Origin: Saprospiraceae bacterium UBA2365
GTDB lineage: Bacteria > Bacteroidota > Bacteroidia > Chitinophagales > Saprospiraceae
Direction: 5' to 3'
Assembly: GCA_002344345.1 (NCBI GenBank)
Contig: DDTL01000127.1
Location: 1 to 37,990, forward strand
DNA length: 37,990 bases
The notes beneath the pieces are model-generated. The model was not told where the DNA came from. It saw nothing but the letters and a program-made list of their open reading frames with translations, and made no database searches. Positions within the stretch are counted from its first letter, which is position 1. Each line of letters opens with the position of its first letter. A program made the position numbers and the translations under genes. Of this stretch, positions 1-8,798 are shown in pieces.

Positions 1-80
1 ATCTTATTTTCAAGTTGGGTTAAGCAAAATAAATGACTTTTTTTCGATCAGATTCTTTTCAATTTAATGTTGCACCTGCC

Positions 81-117
81 AAAAAAAAATACAGGCATAG
101 GAAATTAACTATGCCTG
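81..117 (-). terminator. Intrinsic terminator on the minus strand
   Basis: A perfect 9-bp stem (92-100 pairs with 109-117, CAGGCATAG/CTATGCCTG) with an 8-nt loop is followed, reading on the minus strand, by a run of nine T (89-81). This is the classic factor-independent layout. It lies about 400 nt past the stop codon of the DUF302 gene, the nearest minus-strand gene upstream, so it may end that transcript with a long 3' tail. The left part of the window (1-518) otherwise holds no gene I can support. Confidence 0.6.
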
Positions 118-518
118 ATTTAATAAAATCAGAGTGATCATTCATGGGACCCGATTAAGCCTATCTTCAAAACAAAAATAACCAGGCCCTCCAAAAAAAT
201 AGCTTCGATCTACTTAACGGCATGTTTCGTCAAGTTAACGGTAGGGTTTGAATATTTAACGGTAATGTAGGGTTGGAAAAATCATTATCTGAAACAATAA
301 AATTTCCTCATACAAACCTCGTCTGAATGATTTTCTGCACCTATCCGGATTAACAGAAATCGGGGTCATACTTTGATTCGATCCCGTATCAAATTCTTTT
401 ATTAGATCTTTTTAAATTGGGTTTAAATTTTTTCTAAGCATAGATAGGAGCAATCTAATCATTGAGTAACATTGAATTGGCTTACCCCGATACAAGAATT
501 ATATATTTATCAACGAAA

Positions 519-998
519 TCATTTCTGATGATCCGGCAAAATAGCCTGAATGATCATATGGCTTTCCCTGGATGCAGCCCGCATGACTCGAGGAACAACT
601 CCTTTCATCAAACTACCGAGCAAACCATTCTGCATAACCGACACATAGCATTTCCCATCAGACTTTTGATAAACTGCGATCCGACAAGGCATCATAGGCA
701 TGATCTTCCGCTCTTTATCCCTCGACAGGATTTCTATAGCATGATCCGGATGGCAAATTTCAAAAACTTTAGCCTGAGCCACTTCAGGTTTTCCGAATTT
801 GAGCATGGTTTCCCTGAGGTCGTGAACAGCCGGAACTTTCCACCCATTTTCAAGGGCTGAATTCGTCAGCAATTCAACGGATTGTTCAAAATCATATTTG
901 CATTCTTTCTCTGCAAACATAAATGATTGTGCAAAAAAAATGATGACTATTAGGGTGATCACCATACCTGCAATCAAACCTGCCAGGAATAATATCAT
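519..998 (-). CDS. DUF302 family membrane-anchored protein
   Basis: 159 aa. Residues about 3-26 form one hydrophobic helix (LFLAGLIAGMVITLIVIIFF), which would anchor the protein in the inner membrane; the remainder is a soluble domain matching the DUF302 pattern as I remember it: an early helix with NGWKVP, a long central stretch leading to the ICHPDHA motif near residues 81-87, then MMPCRIAVYQKSDG and a C-terminal VMRAASRESHMI helix. DUF302 proteins are small alpha/beta proteins of unknown biochemical role, often near sulfur or redox genes. The start gives the membrane helix directly. It follows the CotH-like gene on the same strand with a 46-bp gap, so the two may be co-transcribed. The family call is from memory of the motif layout; no function can be deduced. 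Confidence 0.7.
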   Translation of the reverse strand: MILFLAGLIAGMVITLIVIIFFAQSFMFAEKECKYDFEQSVELLTNSALENGWKVPAVHDLRETMLKFGKPEVAQAKVFEICHPDHAIEILSRDKERKIMPMMPCRIAVYQKSDGKCYVSVMQNGLLGSLMKGVVPRVMRAASRESHMIIQAILPDHQK

Positions 999-1044
999 AC
1001 CGATGAATTTTTATTTTGCAAAAGAAATAAATTTTTGCAGTAAA

Positions 1045-3102
1045 TCAGTTTTTTACCAGTTTTTCCATCAAAATTGTTTTTCCTTCGTGGTAAAGTCGTG
1101 CAAAATAAATACCATTGCTCAAAAAATCAAGGGTAACGGTCATGGCTGATTCTCCTATTGCGGGCAATTCCACTACTTTTTGGCCCAATACATTTAAAAC
1201 ATCCAGTTGAAGTAATTGACCACTTGAATTGGAAATTCGAAGGGTTGAATTGAACGGATTAGGGAAAATAGTAACATATGATTCAATTGCCAGGTCAGTA
1301 GATACCAAAGGATCCGTAGAAATGGTCCAATTCGAGGCTAAAGCATTATCCAGATCCAAATCGTTCAATACCAGATAAGGACCATCTCCGTCGGCTTCTT
1401 CGGGCCATGGAGCTGAATCCATGTAGGTCACCCTGTCTATCAGGTTGCCCCAGGGATCCCTGAGTACCAATTTGAGGGTTTTGTTGGACATATTCCTTGT
1501 ATACTGCCCGATCGGTACAATTCCATAAACCTGTTTGAATGCAGATGAATTAAATGCCAGGTATACTTTTTGAGCCGGTTGCAAAATACTGCCGGAAGGA
1601 AAAATAAAACTCATCCCTGGTTCGCTCAGATAATACCCCGAAAGGTTAACTATATTGGGGCTGTGATTCGTGAGTTCGATGAATTCCAGGTCATTGCTTG
1701 AATAAGGAGATGAGGCTTTGGGATTGTAATGAATTTTTGAAATGACGATGGGTTGTATTTGTGGAAAACCACAACCGGTACCAGTACCGATCTGTTCATT
1801 CATCCAGGTGATCCTGTTTTGAATCCATGTTTTCATAGCCAGAATATTGCTACCATAGACTTGTTCAGAACCGATCATGCCCCATTTTTGCTGTTCCCGA
1901 GGACGCGCTTCTGCTAAAAGCTGCACCAGACTGTCGATTTTTTCGCTGACGGTATTGTAATGAAAACATTGCCCGGGCTTTGTCAGTTCTGCCCATCTTT
2001 GAGCCAAATAGCAATGAAATTGGGGATTGTCATACAATTGTTTCCAAAACTTTGCTCCGACATTGTCCCAGTTGTCAAATTGCCAAACCCAATAATGACT
2101 TCTGTCAAAACCCCACACAAATAAATCATTCCCATAAGTGAGGTTAAAGTCCCAGACAGGACCTGCACGCAGTTTTCCGCCTCTGTCTTTGTGAAAAAAG
2201 GTACTGTACTGGTATGCATCCACATTGGCCGCAAATTCGTTGACCAGGATAAAGTCCACAAAACTGGCGATATCGATGATGGAAGGAAATCCATTACTTG
2301 TTGAAGTATTTTGTGCGGCTGTTGTGTTTTTCAGTCCGTCAAAAACACTTTTAATATAATTATGTTGCTGGGTAGTTATCTCACCGGGTTCGGGTGTATC
2401 ATGTACAAAATCGACCCAACCACCGATGTGGGTGTCGTAAGACCAGGCGACATAGTCACCTTCACTGAGTTTGTCACATTTTGTAATGTAACCCCCGGTG
2501 ATCGCTGGTTGTGTGTTTTCTGTGGGCAAAATCTCAGCAATATTCAGCCTGTCAGTATCTCTTTTAATATTTTCAGACAACATATATACTCCCTGATAAA
2601 CACCATTTATCATCAATTCACAATATACTCCTCGGGCAGCAAAGTTTCCCATGTTCCGTGATATGTCGTAACTGATTCTGTCTCTGATCATCAGTGGGTC
2701 AAACCCGAGTCCATTTAGAATCCAGTCATTTTCTTCCGGCATACCAAGCAGTGAGACATTATTATTCGAGGTATTGTCACTTTCGTAAGTATCAAGTCTG
2801 AATTGCTTTTTAGGCAATGCCTGGGTTGATTGACCCCTGACCCTGATGGCCATTCTGCCATTGTAATTGAGAAAAGCAGGATTGTATTGATCTGCCAGCG
2901 AATTTCTTGAACCATCCGGATGAAAAATGATCTTCAGGTAACCATAGGTCTTTTCACTACCTTCTATGGGATAATGCGATCCTGTATTGGGATCGATATC
3001 GGTGGTGATCAGAGCAATCGGAAGGTTGCTGTCTGAAAATGTCTGGGCAAAAACTGACTGAAGGAACAAAAAAGCAAGAACAAGGAGGGAATATTTTTTC
3101 AT
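1045..3102 (-). CDS. Secreted CotH-like protein with lamin-tail domain and T9SS sorting domain
   Basis: 685 aa. Residues 1-20 are a signal peptide ending in SVFAQ. Residues about 85-435 match the CotH kinase-like family: RVRGQSTQ at 87-94, NDWILNG at 125-131, a CELMINGVYQGVYML segment at 161-175 and the metal/ATP-site-like WDFNLTYG at 317-324. Bacterial and eukaryotic CotH proteins are atypical protein kinases acting on secreted proteins; in Bacteroidota the role is unknown. Residues about 453-560 form a lamin-tail (LTD) domain, with ISKIHYNP and NDLEFIELTNHS. The last 75 residues (IFPNPFNSTLRIS to the terminal KLVKN) are a T9SS type A sorting domain, so the protein should be exported through SecYEG and then across the outer membrane and attached to the surface. 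It is the first gene of a possible two-gene unit with the DUF302 gene. Confidence 0.85.
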   Translation of the reverse strand: MKKYSLLVLAFLFLQSVFAQTFSDSNLPIALITTDIDPNTGSHYPIEGSEKTYGYLKIIFHPDGSRNSLADQYNPAFLNYNGRMAIRVRGQSTQALPKKQFRLDTYESDNTSNNNVSLLGMPEENDWILNGLGFDPLMIRDRISYDISRNMGNFAARGVYCELMINGVYQGVYMLSENIKRDTDRLNIAEILPTENTQPAITGGYITKCDKLSEGDYVAWSYDTHIGGWVDFVHDTPEPGEITTQQHNYIKSVFDGLKNTTAAQNTSTSNGFPSIIDIASFVDFILVNEFAANVDAYQYSTFFHKDRGGKLRAGPVWDFNLTYGNDLFVWGFDRSHYWVWQFDNWDNVGAKFWKQLYDNPQFHCYLAQRWAELTKPGQCFHYNTVSEKIDSLVQLLAEARPREQQKWGMIGSEQVYGSNILAMKTWIQNRITWMNEQIGTGTGCGFPQIQPIVISKIHYNPKASSPYSSNDLEFIELTNHSPNIVNLSGYYLSEPGMSFIFPSGSILQPAQKVYLAFNSSAFKQVYGIVPIGQYTRNMSNKTLKLVLRDPWGNLIDRVTYMDSAPWPEEADGDGPYLVLNDLDLDNALASNWTISTDPLVSTDLAIESYVTIFPNPFNSTLRISNSSGQLLQLDVLNVLGQKVVELPAIGESAMTVTLDFLSNGIYFARLYHEGKTILMEKLVKN

Positions 3103-3711
3103 TATGATAATATTGAAAATCCTGATACATTTTTGCCTGACCGCATGTTGTTGGTACAGATATTAAAAGTTTACTTATCCGAACAAAACATCCATTTCAG
3201 AACTACAAATTTAATTTAAAACCCTTCAAAAACAGGAATTTTTGAATTACAAAGTTGAACCCTATAACACGCAAAGTTAAGAAAAAAATGGATTGATACC
3301 GCTTTGTTAAGGAAATACTATATTTCAGGTCGGATAAATAAAAACCAGTTTATTGGTTTTCAATCGTTTATTACCATACTTAATTAAAAACGACCGAATT
3401 CCAACAAATTATTATTCTAAATATTCCAATTTTGGGATTTTCAAGGGTTTATTACCTTGTGACTGCCAGCTCACCATTTAATTGTAAGGGTTCTGGTCCA
3501 TATACAGGAATAACACCTGGAATAATAGCCGGTAGCTGTCTTAGGAAAAAAGGACTTGCATCAGGTAAGAAAAACGGAACCAGGCTTTTTTTGGGGTTAT
3601 TAAAACCTGGCGCCGGATTATTCAGTTGATTTTATACAGTTGTGTTATTTATCGATTAATTGTAACTACAGGAAATTTAAGTGGCAGGAAATCAACAATC
3701 TTGAAATTTGC
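3103..3711. other. Gene-free spacer with hairpin repeats
   Basis: About 600 bp without a credible gene. It contains a hairpin-forming repeat at 3345-3410 and a second half copy at 3426-3456, both described separately. On the minus strand a -7-like TAAATTTG (plus 3206-3213) lies about 100 bp upstream of the CotH-like gene, but no -33 element is found at the expected distance. Short open frames on plus at 3432-3629 and 3640-3873 have no recognisable domains and the second runs into the reverse of the next gene. Confidence 0.5.
3345..3410. repeat. Hairpin repeat, family H copy 1
   Basis: The left arm (3345-3369) matches 28661-28685 at 22 of 25 positions, and the right arm (3388-3410) matches 28733-28755 at 17 of 23. 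The two arms are also partial inverted repeats of each other with a short spacer, so the copy can fold as a stem-loop. A left-half copy follows at 3426-3456, matching the composite consensus at about 26 of 31 positions. There is no coding potential. This is a non-autonomous, REP- or MITE-like repeat. Confidence 0.6.
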
Positions 3712-4284
3712 TTACCAATTGAACCTATACCCAAGATTCAGCCCCATCACAAAATTATAATCAGCTGTTTTATATGTTTTTGTAGTTGTGCTGAATGCAA
3801 CCACCTTAGAATAAAGTGGAAATCTCTCACTGATCCATGGGGTAATCGTAAAATTCGGTGCAATCTTTCGTAATGGTGTCCATTCATAACCAATGACCGG
3901 TGCAATCCTCAACACAGGGTTGTCTGAGACCTCGTCACTTCCGATCGCTTGAATCTCCATTTGCTGAAAAATCCCTTCCACACCGAAAAACAATCCATCG
4001 GGTTTGTGCAAAAATCTGTAATAACCAGTTTGTATGAAATATCTCCTTATTTCAATAAAATCATCTCCCTGAGGGTTTAAAAAATCAGGCAACCGATTCA
4101 TGCCACCATCCACAAAAACCCTGTTGTATCCAAAAGTATACCCAGTCCAGATGCTGAAACCCCGGGCGACAAAATCAAAAGCATCCGTCTGGATGGTCAG
4201 GCTCTTACCAGACTTGTAATTCTGCTGTCCATACAGGTTCGTAAAAATTAAAAGTAAAAAAACTGTCCTAATGATTGGCTTCAT
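3712..4284 (-). CDS. Hypothetical outer-membrane beta-barrel-like protein
   Basis: 190 aa. The N-terminus (MKPIIRTVFLLLIFTNLYGQ) is a signal peptide with a typical Bacteroidota cleavage site before QQN. The mature part alternates polar and aromatic residues in strand-like segments (FSIWTGYTFGYNRVFVDGG, EIRRYFIQTGYYRF, LFFGVEGIFQQME, APVIGYEWTPL, FVMGLNLGYRFNW) and ends in an aromatic W, as small beta-barrel outer-membrane proteins do. I cannot assign a named family; DUF3575-like barrels are a possible relative. A 62-bp gap separates it from the Crp-family gene upstream on the same strand, so co-transcription is plausible. Function unknown. Confidence 0.6.
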   Translation of the reverse strand: MKPIIRTVFLLLIFTNLYGQQNYKSGKSLTIQTDAFDFVARGFSIWTGYTFGYNRVFVDGGMNRLPDFLNPQGDDFIEIRRYFIQTGYYRFLHKPDGLFFGVEGIFQQMEIQAIGSDEVSDNPVLRIAPVIGYEWTPLRKIAPNFTITPWISERFPLYSKVVAFSTTTKTYKTADYNFVMGLNLGYRFNW

Positions 4285-4346
4285 ATTTTATTTTAGAACA
4301 AAGCTAAGGAGTATGCAGCCCTGTTCATTTTGCATTTGCAAAAAAA

Positions 4347-4904
4347 TCACTTTAAGGCGGACCGGATCTTACTCAATGAGGCCTTGTTGATCCCAAGATA
4401 AGAGGCCACAAAAGTCAAAGCGATCGATTGAACGATTCTTGGATTTCTTTCCAGAAGGTTAAGATATCGCTCGGTGGCATTCATGGTCTGAAAGTTCTGG
4501 AGTCTTTCAGCTGCTTGTGCATGTGCTTTATCAAGGATAAAATTTTCCAGTTTCAGGAGAAACGGGCTTTCAGTTTTAATTTTATCAAATTCAAAATTAT
4601 TCAGCTTGAAAACAATGGACTGATCGATTGCCTCAAGGAAGCAGTTGGTTTTTCTATGTTTTTCCAATATAGATGGAAAATATATTTCATCGGTGAAATA
4701 AAAATCAATCGTTTTTTCATTCCCATCCTTGATCACATATTTCCTCAACAAGCCACTTTCCACATAATAGGTATGATTATCCAGTGAATCATCATTAAAA
4801 ACCAACGCAGCTTTGGAGTATTGCTTCACATGTATCAGGCTGTCCAGCAGATCCTTGTCAGGTTTTGGAAGATTTTTTATCTGATCGCTTATTTTCTCGA
4901 ACAT
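4347..4904 (-). CDS. Crp/Fnr family transcriptional regulator
   Basis: 185 aa. Residues about 15-115 have the cyclic-nucleotide-binding jelly-roll pattern of the short Bacteroidota Crp/Fnr group (HTYYVESGLLRKYVIKDGNEKTIDFYF at 44-70, then IYFPSIL). Residues about 155-183 form the winged-helix recognition segment (SIALTFVASYLGINKASLSKIR). Length is normal for this subgroup. The canonical PRER phosphate-binding cassette of cAMP-binding CRP is not visible, so the ligand may not be cAMP, and there is no Cys cluster of Fnr type. The gene precedes the outer-membrane-like gene by 62 bp and may control it. Its upstream spacer contains a large nested palindrome. Confidence 0.85.
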   Translation of the reverse strand: MFEKISDQIKNLPKPDKDLLDSLIHVKQYSKAALVFNDDSLDNHTYYVESGLLRKYVIKDGNEKTIDFYFTDEIYFPSILEKHRKTNCFLEAIDQSIVFKLNNFEFDKIKTESPFLLKLENFILDKAHAQAAERLQNFQTMNATERYLNLLERNPRIVQSIALTFVASYLGINKASLSKIRSALK

Positions 4905-4932
4905 TCGGCAGATGGATGTTTTAGTGAATTAC

Positions 4933-5108
4933 TTATTCATGCGAATCAAGGGTTAAAGTTAATTCTGCAGATAAGCAGGATTTTCTCACTTTTTTGCCTC
5001 GATCCTAAAGGATGAAAGCGAGAAAATCCTTTATCTTCCTTTAGGATTGAGGCCAAATAAAGGATTTTCGGAGCTTTTTTTCAACCCTTGATTCCCATTA
5101 TTCATGTA
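4933..5108. repeat. Nested imperfect palindrome between the Crp-family and ADP-ribosylglycohydrolase genes
   Basis: Three sets of arms overlap. The outer arms are GAATCAAGGGTT (4943-4954) and AACCCTTGATTC (5083-5094). The middle arms are 4996-5012 (GCCTCGATCCTAAAGGA) and 5037-5053 (TCCTTTAGGATTGAGGC), 16 of 17 complementary. A competing pair is AGGATTTTCTC (4978-4988) with GAGAAAATCCT (5020-5030), an exact match. The middle and competing pairs are mutually exclusive, so RNA from here could switch between two folds. It lies just upstream of the Crp-family start and just after the stop of the ADP-ribosylglycohydrolase gene. Confidence 0.6.
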
Positions 5109-5198
5109 AAAAGACTTTTGGGACAGCAGGCATAATTATATATTGAGACTGCTCGATTTCAATCAACCTGTTGAAATATTAATTGTATCACCTGTCAC

Positions 5199-6584
5199 TT
5201 AATTATTTTTAAACACCATTATTGCCGGAATGTACCAAACGTTTTTTTTCAGGTCAACGCCTCCGTTCATCTCCTCCTGAACTACCCTGTCTGTGACCCA
5301 CAAACCTTTTTTTGCCATATTCTCAAATGAATCCACTCCATTTTGATCGAAACCTGTTCTGGTCCGGTGAATATGGAACAACTGGCTGAATTTCTTACCA
5401 AATGCTTTTTCAACACCTTCCTTTCCAATCATAAACCCGATCAGCCCGCCCCAGGTTGCCGTCGGATTATCAGAATCCCAACCAGCCAGGGCGCCTATTT
5501 TGATGGTTTCTTTCAAGTCACCGCCTCCATAAAACAAACTGACCAGACTGGAAGCAAAATTGATCCCGGCAGCAAAACAACCATTGCAATACAGTTGCCT
5601 TGAGGTCATGTCATAACCATCGGATTGTTCGATCTGATAACGATGATAGATAGAATCCCTGGCTTGTTCCCATGGAATGCCTTCATGATACTTTGATTTG
5701 ACAAAGACATACATTTTTGAAGCGTAGGAATTATCGGGTAATACTTTTGACGCTTGTTCAGCCATCCAAAAAATCTGTTCCTTTACAGAAAGATTACGGT
5801 CCACTGCCGATGCGAGGGAGAACATTTGCACATAAAATGCTGAAATCCACTCACTGTTGTCCCTTGCCGTCGTTTGAATTGGTAGCGTGGCTATTTTTAC
5901 CGCGATATCAGGTCTGGCAGGAGCGAACAAACCAAAAATTTCGGTGGTCAGTTGAGCGTCTATCATTTCATATTCGGGATTGTTTTTCGGATCACCGGTT
6001 GCCGGCGGCACCACTCCCTTTTTCATCAGGTCGAAAGCTTTTTGGTTGGATACCCACAAAAAATTCTCCTCCTCATGCCGGATATGCCTCAACCACCCAT
6101 CCCGAATTTGAGCTCCTGAAAGCAAGGAAGTTTGATGCCTCAATAATAATTCCTGATAAATGTATTCGATATCTGTGTCATCGTCTGATCCCCAGATACT
6201 GTCAGGAGCGGCGAACACAAAGTCGATGACCGGAGAAAGGTGGCTGGGAACGCCTTGGGCCCAAATACTGGGTTGATCAGGCTTACCCCAATCATTCCTG
6301 GTATAGAACCCCCCGGTTTTAAGCTTTCCGATTTGTCCGATCTTATCCATTTCCGTGACCAGTCCGGTCCAGTTGGCGATGCTGGTTCCCAACCAGAATC
6401 CCTGCAATTTGTTGAAGTATTCCTGTCTGTCAATCACCAGGTCTGATTTTCCCGGAATGTATGTTTGATAAACCATTTGAGGGTTATACGGGATTGGTTT
6501 GAGTGACGAGCAACTCATTACCAAAGGAATCAGACAAATAGGGAAAAGTATGTGTATGAGTGAATTATTTGATATTTTCTTCAT
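5199..6584 (-). CDS. ADP-ribosylglycohydrolase-family lipoprotein
   Basis: 461 aa. The N-terminus ends in a lipobox, LVMSC with Cys25, so the protein is probably lipid-anchored in the periplasm or outer membrane. The enzyme body has two signature motifs of ADP-ribosylglycohydrolases (DraG family): DDDTDIEY at 134-141 and GWDSDNPTATWGGLIG at 368-383, which supply acidic residues for the two metal ions. The usual first motif (GxxxGDALG) is degenerate here (LQGFWLGTSIANWTG at about 60-74), with no Asp at the expected place. Similar lipoproteins are common in Bacteroidota and may act on ribosyl or nucleoside-type substrates outside the cytoplasm rather than on ADP-ribosylated protein; that is inference. 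It is flanked by anmK upstream (207-bp gap) and the palindrome downstream. Confidence 0.85.
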   Translation of the reverse strand: MKKISNNSLIHILFPICLIPLVMSCSSLKPIPYNPQMVYQTYIPGKSDLVIDRQEYFNKLQGFWLGTSIANWTGLVTEMDKIGQIGKLKTGGFYTRNDWGKPDQPSIWAQGVPSHLSPVIDFVFAAPDSIWGSDDDTDIEYIYQELLLRHQTSLLSGAQIRDGWLRHIRHEEENFLWVSNQKAFDLMKKGVVPPATGDPKNNPEYEMIDAQLTTEIFGLFAPARPDIAVKIATLPIQTTARDNSEWISAFYVQMFSLASAVDRNLSVKEQIFWMAEQASKVLPDNSYASKMYVFVKSKYHEGIPWEQARDSIYHRYQIEQSDGYDMTSRQLYCNGCFAAGINFASSLVSLFYGGGDLKETIKIGALAGWDSDNPTATWGGLIGFMIGKEGVEKAFGKKFSQLFHIHRTRTGFDQNGVDSFENMAKKGLWVTDRVVQEEMNGGVDLKKNVWYIPAIMVFKNN

Positions 6585-6701
6585 GATTCTTGCTCATTTA
6601 TTATTGACAGGCTTTAAAAACACAGTAAATTTAATGGAATTTCAGCCATTTTGGTTAATGATCCAATATTATACTGATCCAATGTTGAAATGATCCAATG
6701 A

Positions 6702-6796
6702 TGAGTCTGTGCTGAAAAGCCCAATTTTTTAGTTTTCAGTCGTTTTCCGGAACAGATCGATTTTCAGATTTCCAAATTATCAAATTATCAAATCAT
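6702..6796. repeat. Half copy of hairpin repeat family H plus 8-bp tandem units
   Basis: Positions 6702-6746 align without gaps to 28642-28686 at about 35 of 45 bases, so this is a left-half copy of the repeat near the hydrogenase operon. It is followed at 6773-6796 by three units of 8 bp (CAAATTAT twice, then CAAATCAT), which run into the last codons of anmK. No gene is encoded in the 207-bp spacer. Confidence 0.55.
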
Positions 6797-7866
6797 CCAA
6801 TTTTTCCCGCCAAATAGATCGCTCCGCTGATGCTGTCTTTCCCGGCTCCGGTAACTGAGCAGGCAACATTAGTTTTTCCCATTACCCGCAAATAACCCAT
6901 ATAAGCCATCAATAAGGCCTCTTTGAAATCGATCAGGGTTTCATCCGGAATTACAATCTGCAGATTTGGATTCAGTTGACGGACCCTCTCGACCAGAAAT
7001 TTATTTTTTGCGCCTCCACCTGTCAATAATACCTGTGAAACATCTCCGGTCGAAGACAATTCCTTTTGCAGTTCGGTTGTCAGGGTGGTAGCAATCAGTT
7101 CCACCGCTGTCGCCATTTTATCTATCAGGGACAGGTTAAAGCCATCCAGTATGGGGAAGAAGTATTTTTGCAAAGCATTATTGTCCAGTGACTTTGGATG
7201 ATTCAGTTTATAAAAATCAAATTTTAGAAATTCTTCCATCAAACCCGGATGACTCAAGCCTTTTGATGCCATTTCACCATCCTTATCGTATTCCAAACCA
7301 CATTTGGAGGCCAGATAATTCAGCAATTGATTGCAAGGGCTGATATCGTAAGCAAAAACATTGTCTTTTTTAGTAAAACTCACATTTGAAATACCCCCGA
7401 GATTGACCAGCGCAGCATATTCAGTCAACAGGTCCCGGTCGACTATGGAAGCAAGCGGAGCACCATGACCACCCAGGCTGATGTCAGAAGAACGAAAATC
7501 ATTGATCGTCGTTATGCCGGCAGTCTGAGCGATGGCCGCACCATTGCCAATCTGACACGTCATTTTGTTCTCCGGTTCATGGAATAACGTATGACCATGG
7601 GAAGCGATGTAATCCACAGATTGGCCTTTGGCAAAATCACGGATCATCTCTCCGAAGAGGTAACCGATCTCATAATCAGCCAACATAAGGTCCCGTGCGG
7701 AGGATTTGGGGAGTTTTACCAGCCTCGATTTCCATTCAGCTGAATAGCTATAGGTAGCACTTTTCAGAATGTTCCATAAAAGAGTATTTTCCTGTTGTTC
7801 AAACGCGCACAAAGCCAGATCTATCCCATCCAAAGAACTACCTGACATCAAACCGATTATTTTCAT
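6793..7866 (-). CDS. anmK: Anhydro-N-acetylmuramic acid kinase
   Basis: 357 aa, close to the usual length of about 365. AnmK phosphorylates and hydrolyses 1,6-anhydro-MurNAc to MurNAc-6-phosphate with ATP, a cytoplasmic step of peptidoglycan recycling. The N-terminal GLMSGSSLDGIDLALC (5-20) is the family signature; HGHTLFHEP (110-118), QIGNGAAIAQ (125-134), NLGGISNVSF (155-164) and LLTGGGAKNKFL (about 279-290) are the further ATPase-superfamily motifs, and DFKEALLMAYMG is the conserved C-terminal motif. The start is set by the MKIIGLMSG beginning. It is a single gene here; neither murQ nor a permease is adjacent. Its stop lies within an 8-bp tandem repeat. Confidence 0.95.
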   Translation of the reverse strand: MKIIGLMSGSSLDGIDLALCAFEQQENTLLWNILKSATYSYSAEWKSRLVKLPKSSARDLMLADYEIGYLFGEMIRDFAKGQSVDYIASHGHTLFHEPENKMTCQIGNGAAIAQTAGITTINDFRSSDISLGGHGAPLASIVDRDLLTEYAALVNLGGISNVSFTKKDNVFAYDISPCNQLLNYLASKCGLEYDKDGEMASKGLSHPGLMEEFLKFDFYKLNHPKSLDNNALQKYFFPILDGFNLSLIDKMATAVELIATTLTTELQKELSSTGDVSQVLLTGGGAKNKFLVERVRQLNPNLQIVIPDETLIDFKEALLMAYMGYLRVMGKTNVACSVTGAGKDSISGAIYLAGKIG

Positions 7867-8021
7867 ATATGTGTTTTTTGTTTCTTTTTTTGGCTAAATA
7901 GAACCTCTGCTCAAATCAATCTGATATATTCAGTAAAAAAAGCCACAAGACTATTAGCCCATAAAATTGCAAAAAATCAACAAAATATTTAACCAAAACG
8001 ACAAGAAATTCAGGAATTCAC

Positions 8022-8798
8022 CTACCCATTTTTCACCCATTCCTTAAATTCGAGCGTTTTGGAACGACTGATCACGGTGTTCAACTGAGGAGCAGGAGGA
8101 TTCACTTCCAGTTTCAATTTATAATTGAAATATGATTCGATGGATTTTATGCTATGGATCGAAATGATCAATTGTCTGTTGATCCTGAAGAATTGTTTCG
8201 GGTCCAGAGATTCCATCAGACTATCGAGACTTTCATCCAGAATGTATCTTTTGTTTTCTTTTGTTTTGATAAAAGTCAACTTATCCTCCGAATAAAAATA
8301 AGCTATTTCACCTGAAGGGATTATTAGAAACGAATCATTTTTACTGATCAGAAAACGGGTTCTGAATACATTCGTCTGTTTTTTAATTTTGCTTAAAAGT
8401 TGGATGAGATCTGTATTTAATTCAGAATTTTTTTCATTTTTAACTCGTTTGTCAAACTTCTCAAGACTTTTTTCCAGTTTCGCTTTATCAATTGGTTTCA
8501 ACAAATAATCTATGCTGTTGAGATCAAAAGCCCTCAGTGCATACTCGTCATAGGCTGTCGTAAATATCACAGGACAATTCACATCGGTTTCTGAAAAAAT
8601 ATTAAAACTCAAACCATCAGAAAGATGGATGTCCAGAAAGATCAACTCAGGTTGCTCATTTGTTCTGAACCATCGGATGGATTCCTCCACGCTTTCAAGT
8701 ATCGCTAAAACATGGATCTCAGGATCGATCTGTTGGATAAGCTTTTCCAGCCTTTCTGCCGCCCTCAATTCATCTTCTATGATCAGCACTTGCATCAT
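8022..8798 (-). CDS. LytTR-family response regulator
   Basis: 258 aa. The N-terminal receiver has E8/D9/E10, phospho-acceptor D56 (LIFLDIHLSDG), T80/T81 and K101 (DYLLKPID). After a charged linker (about 110-135), residues about 150-256 form a LytTR DNA-binding domain: YFYSEDKLTFIKT, then FFRINRQLIISIHSIKSI. Such regulators bind paired short direct repeats. The start overlaps the stop of the upstream kinase gene by one base, so translation is coupled. The pair is probably expressed together with the TonB receptor gene. Confidence 0.92.
   Translation of the reverse strand: MMQVLIIEDELRAAERLEKLIQQIDPEIHVLAILESVEESIRWFRTNEQPELIFLDIHLSDGLSFNIFSETDVNCPVIFTTAYDEYALRAFDLNSIDYLLKPIDKAKLEKSLEKFDKRVKNEKNSELNTDLIQLLSKIKKQTNVFRTRFLISKNDSFLIIPSGEIAYFYSEDKLTFIKTKENKRYILDESLDSLMESLDPKQFFRINRQLIISIHSIKSIESYFNYKLKLEVNPPAPQLNTVISRSKTLEFKEWVKNG

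Noticed and set aside
462..860. 132-codon open frame on plus
   Set aside because: It is the opposite-strand shadow of the DUF302 gene at 519-998, with no signal or domain.
3432..3873. Two short plus-strand open frames
   Set aside because: No domain, repeat-derived start in the first, and the second overlaps the reverse of the outer-membrane-like gene.
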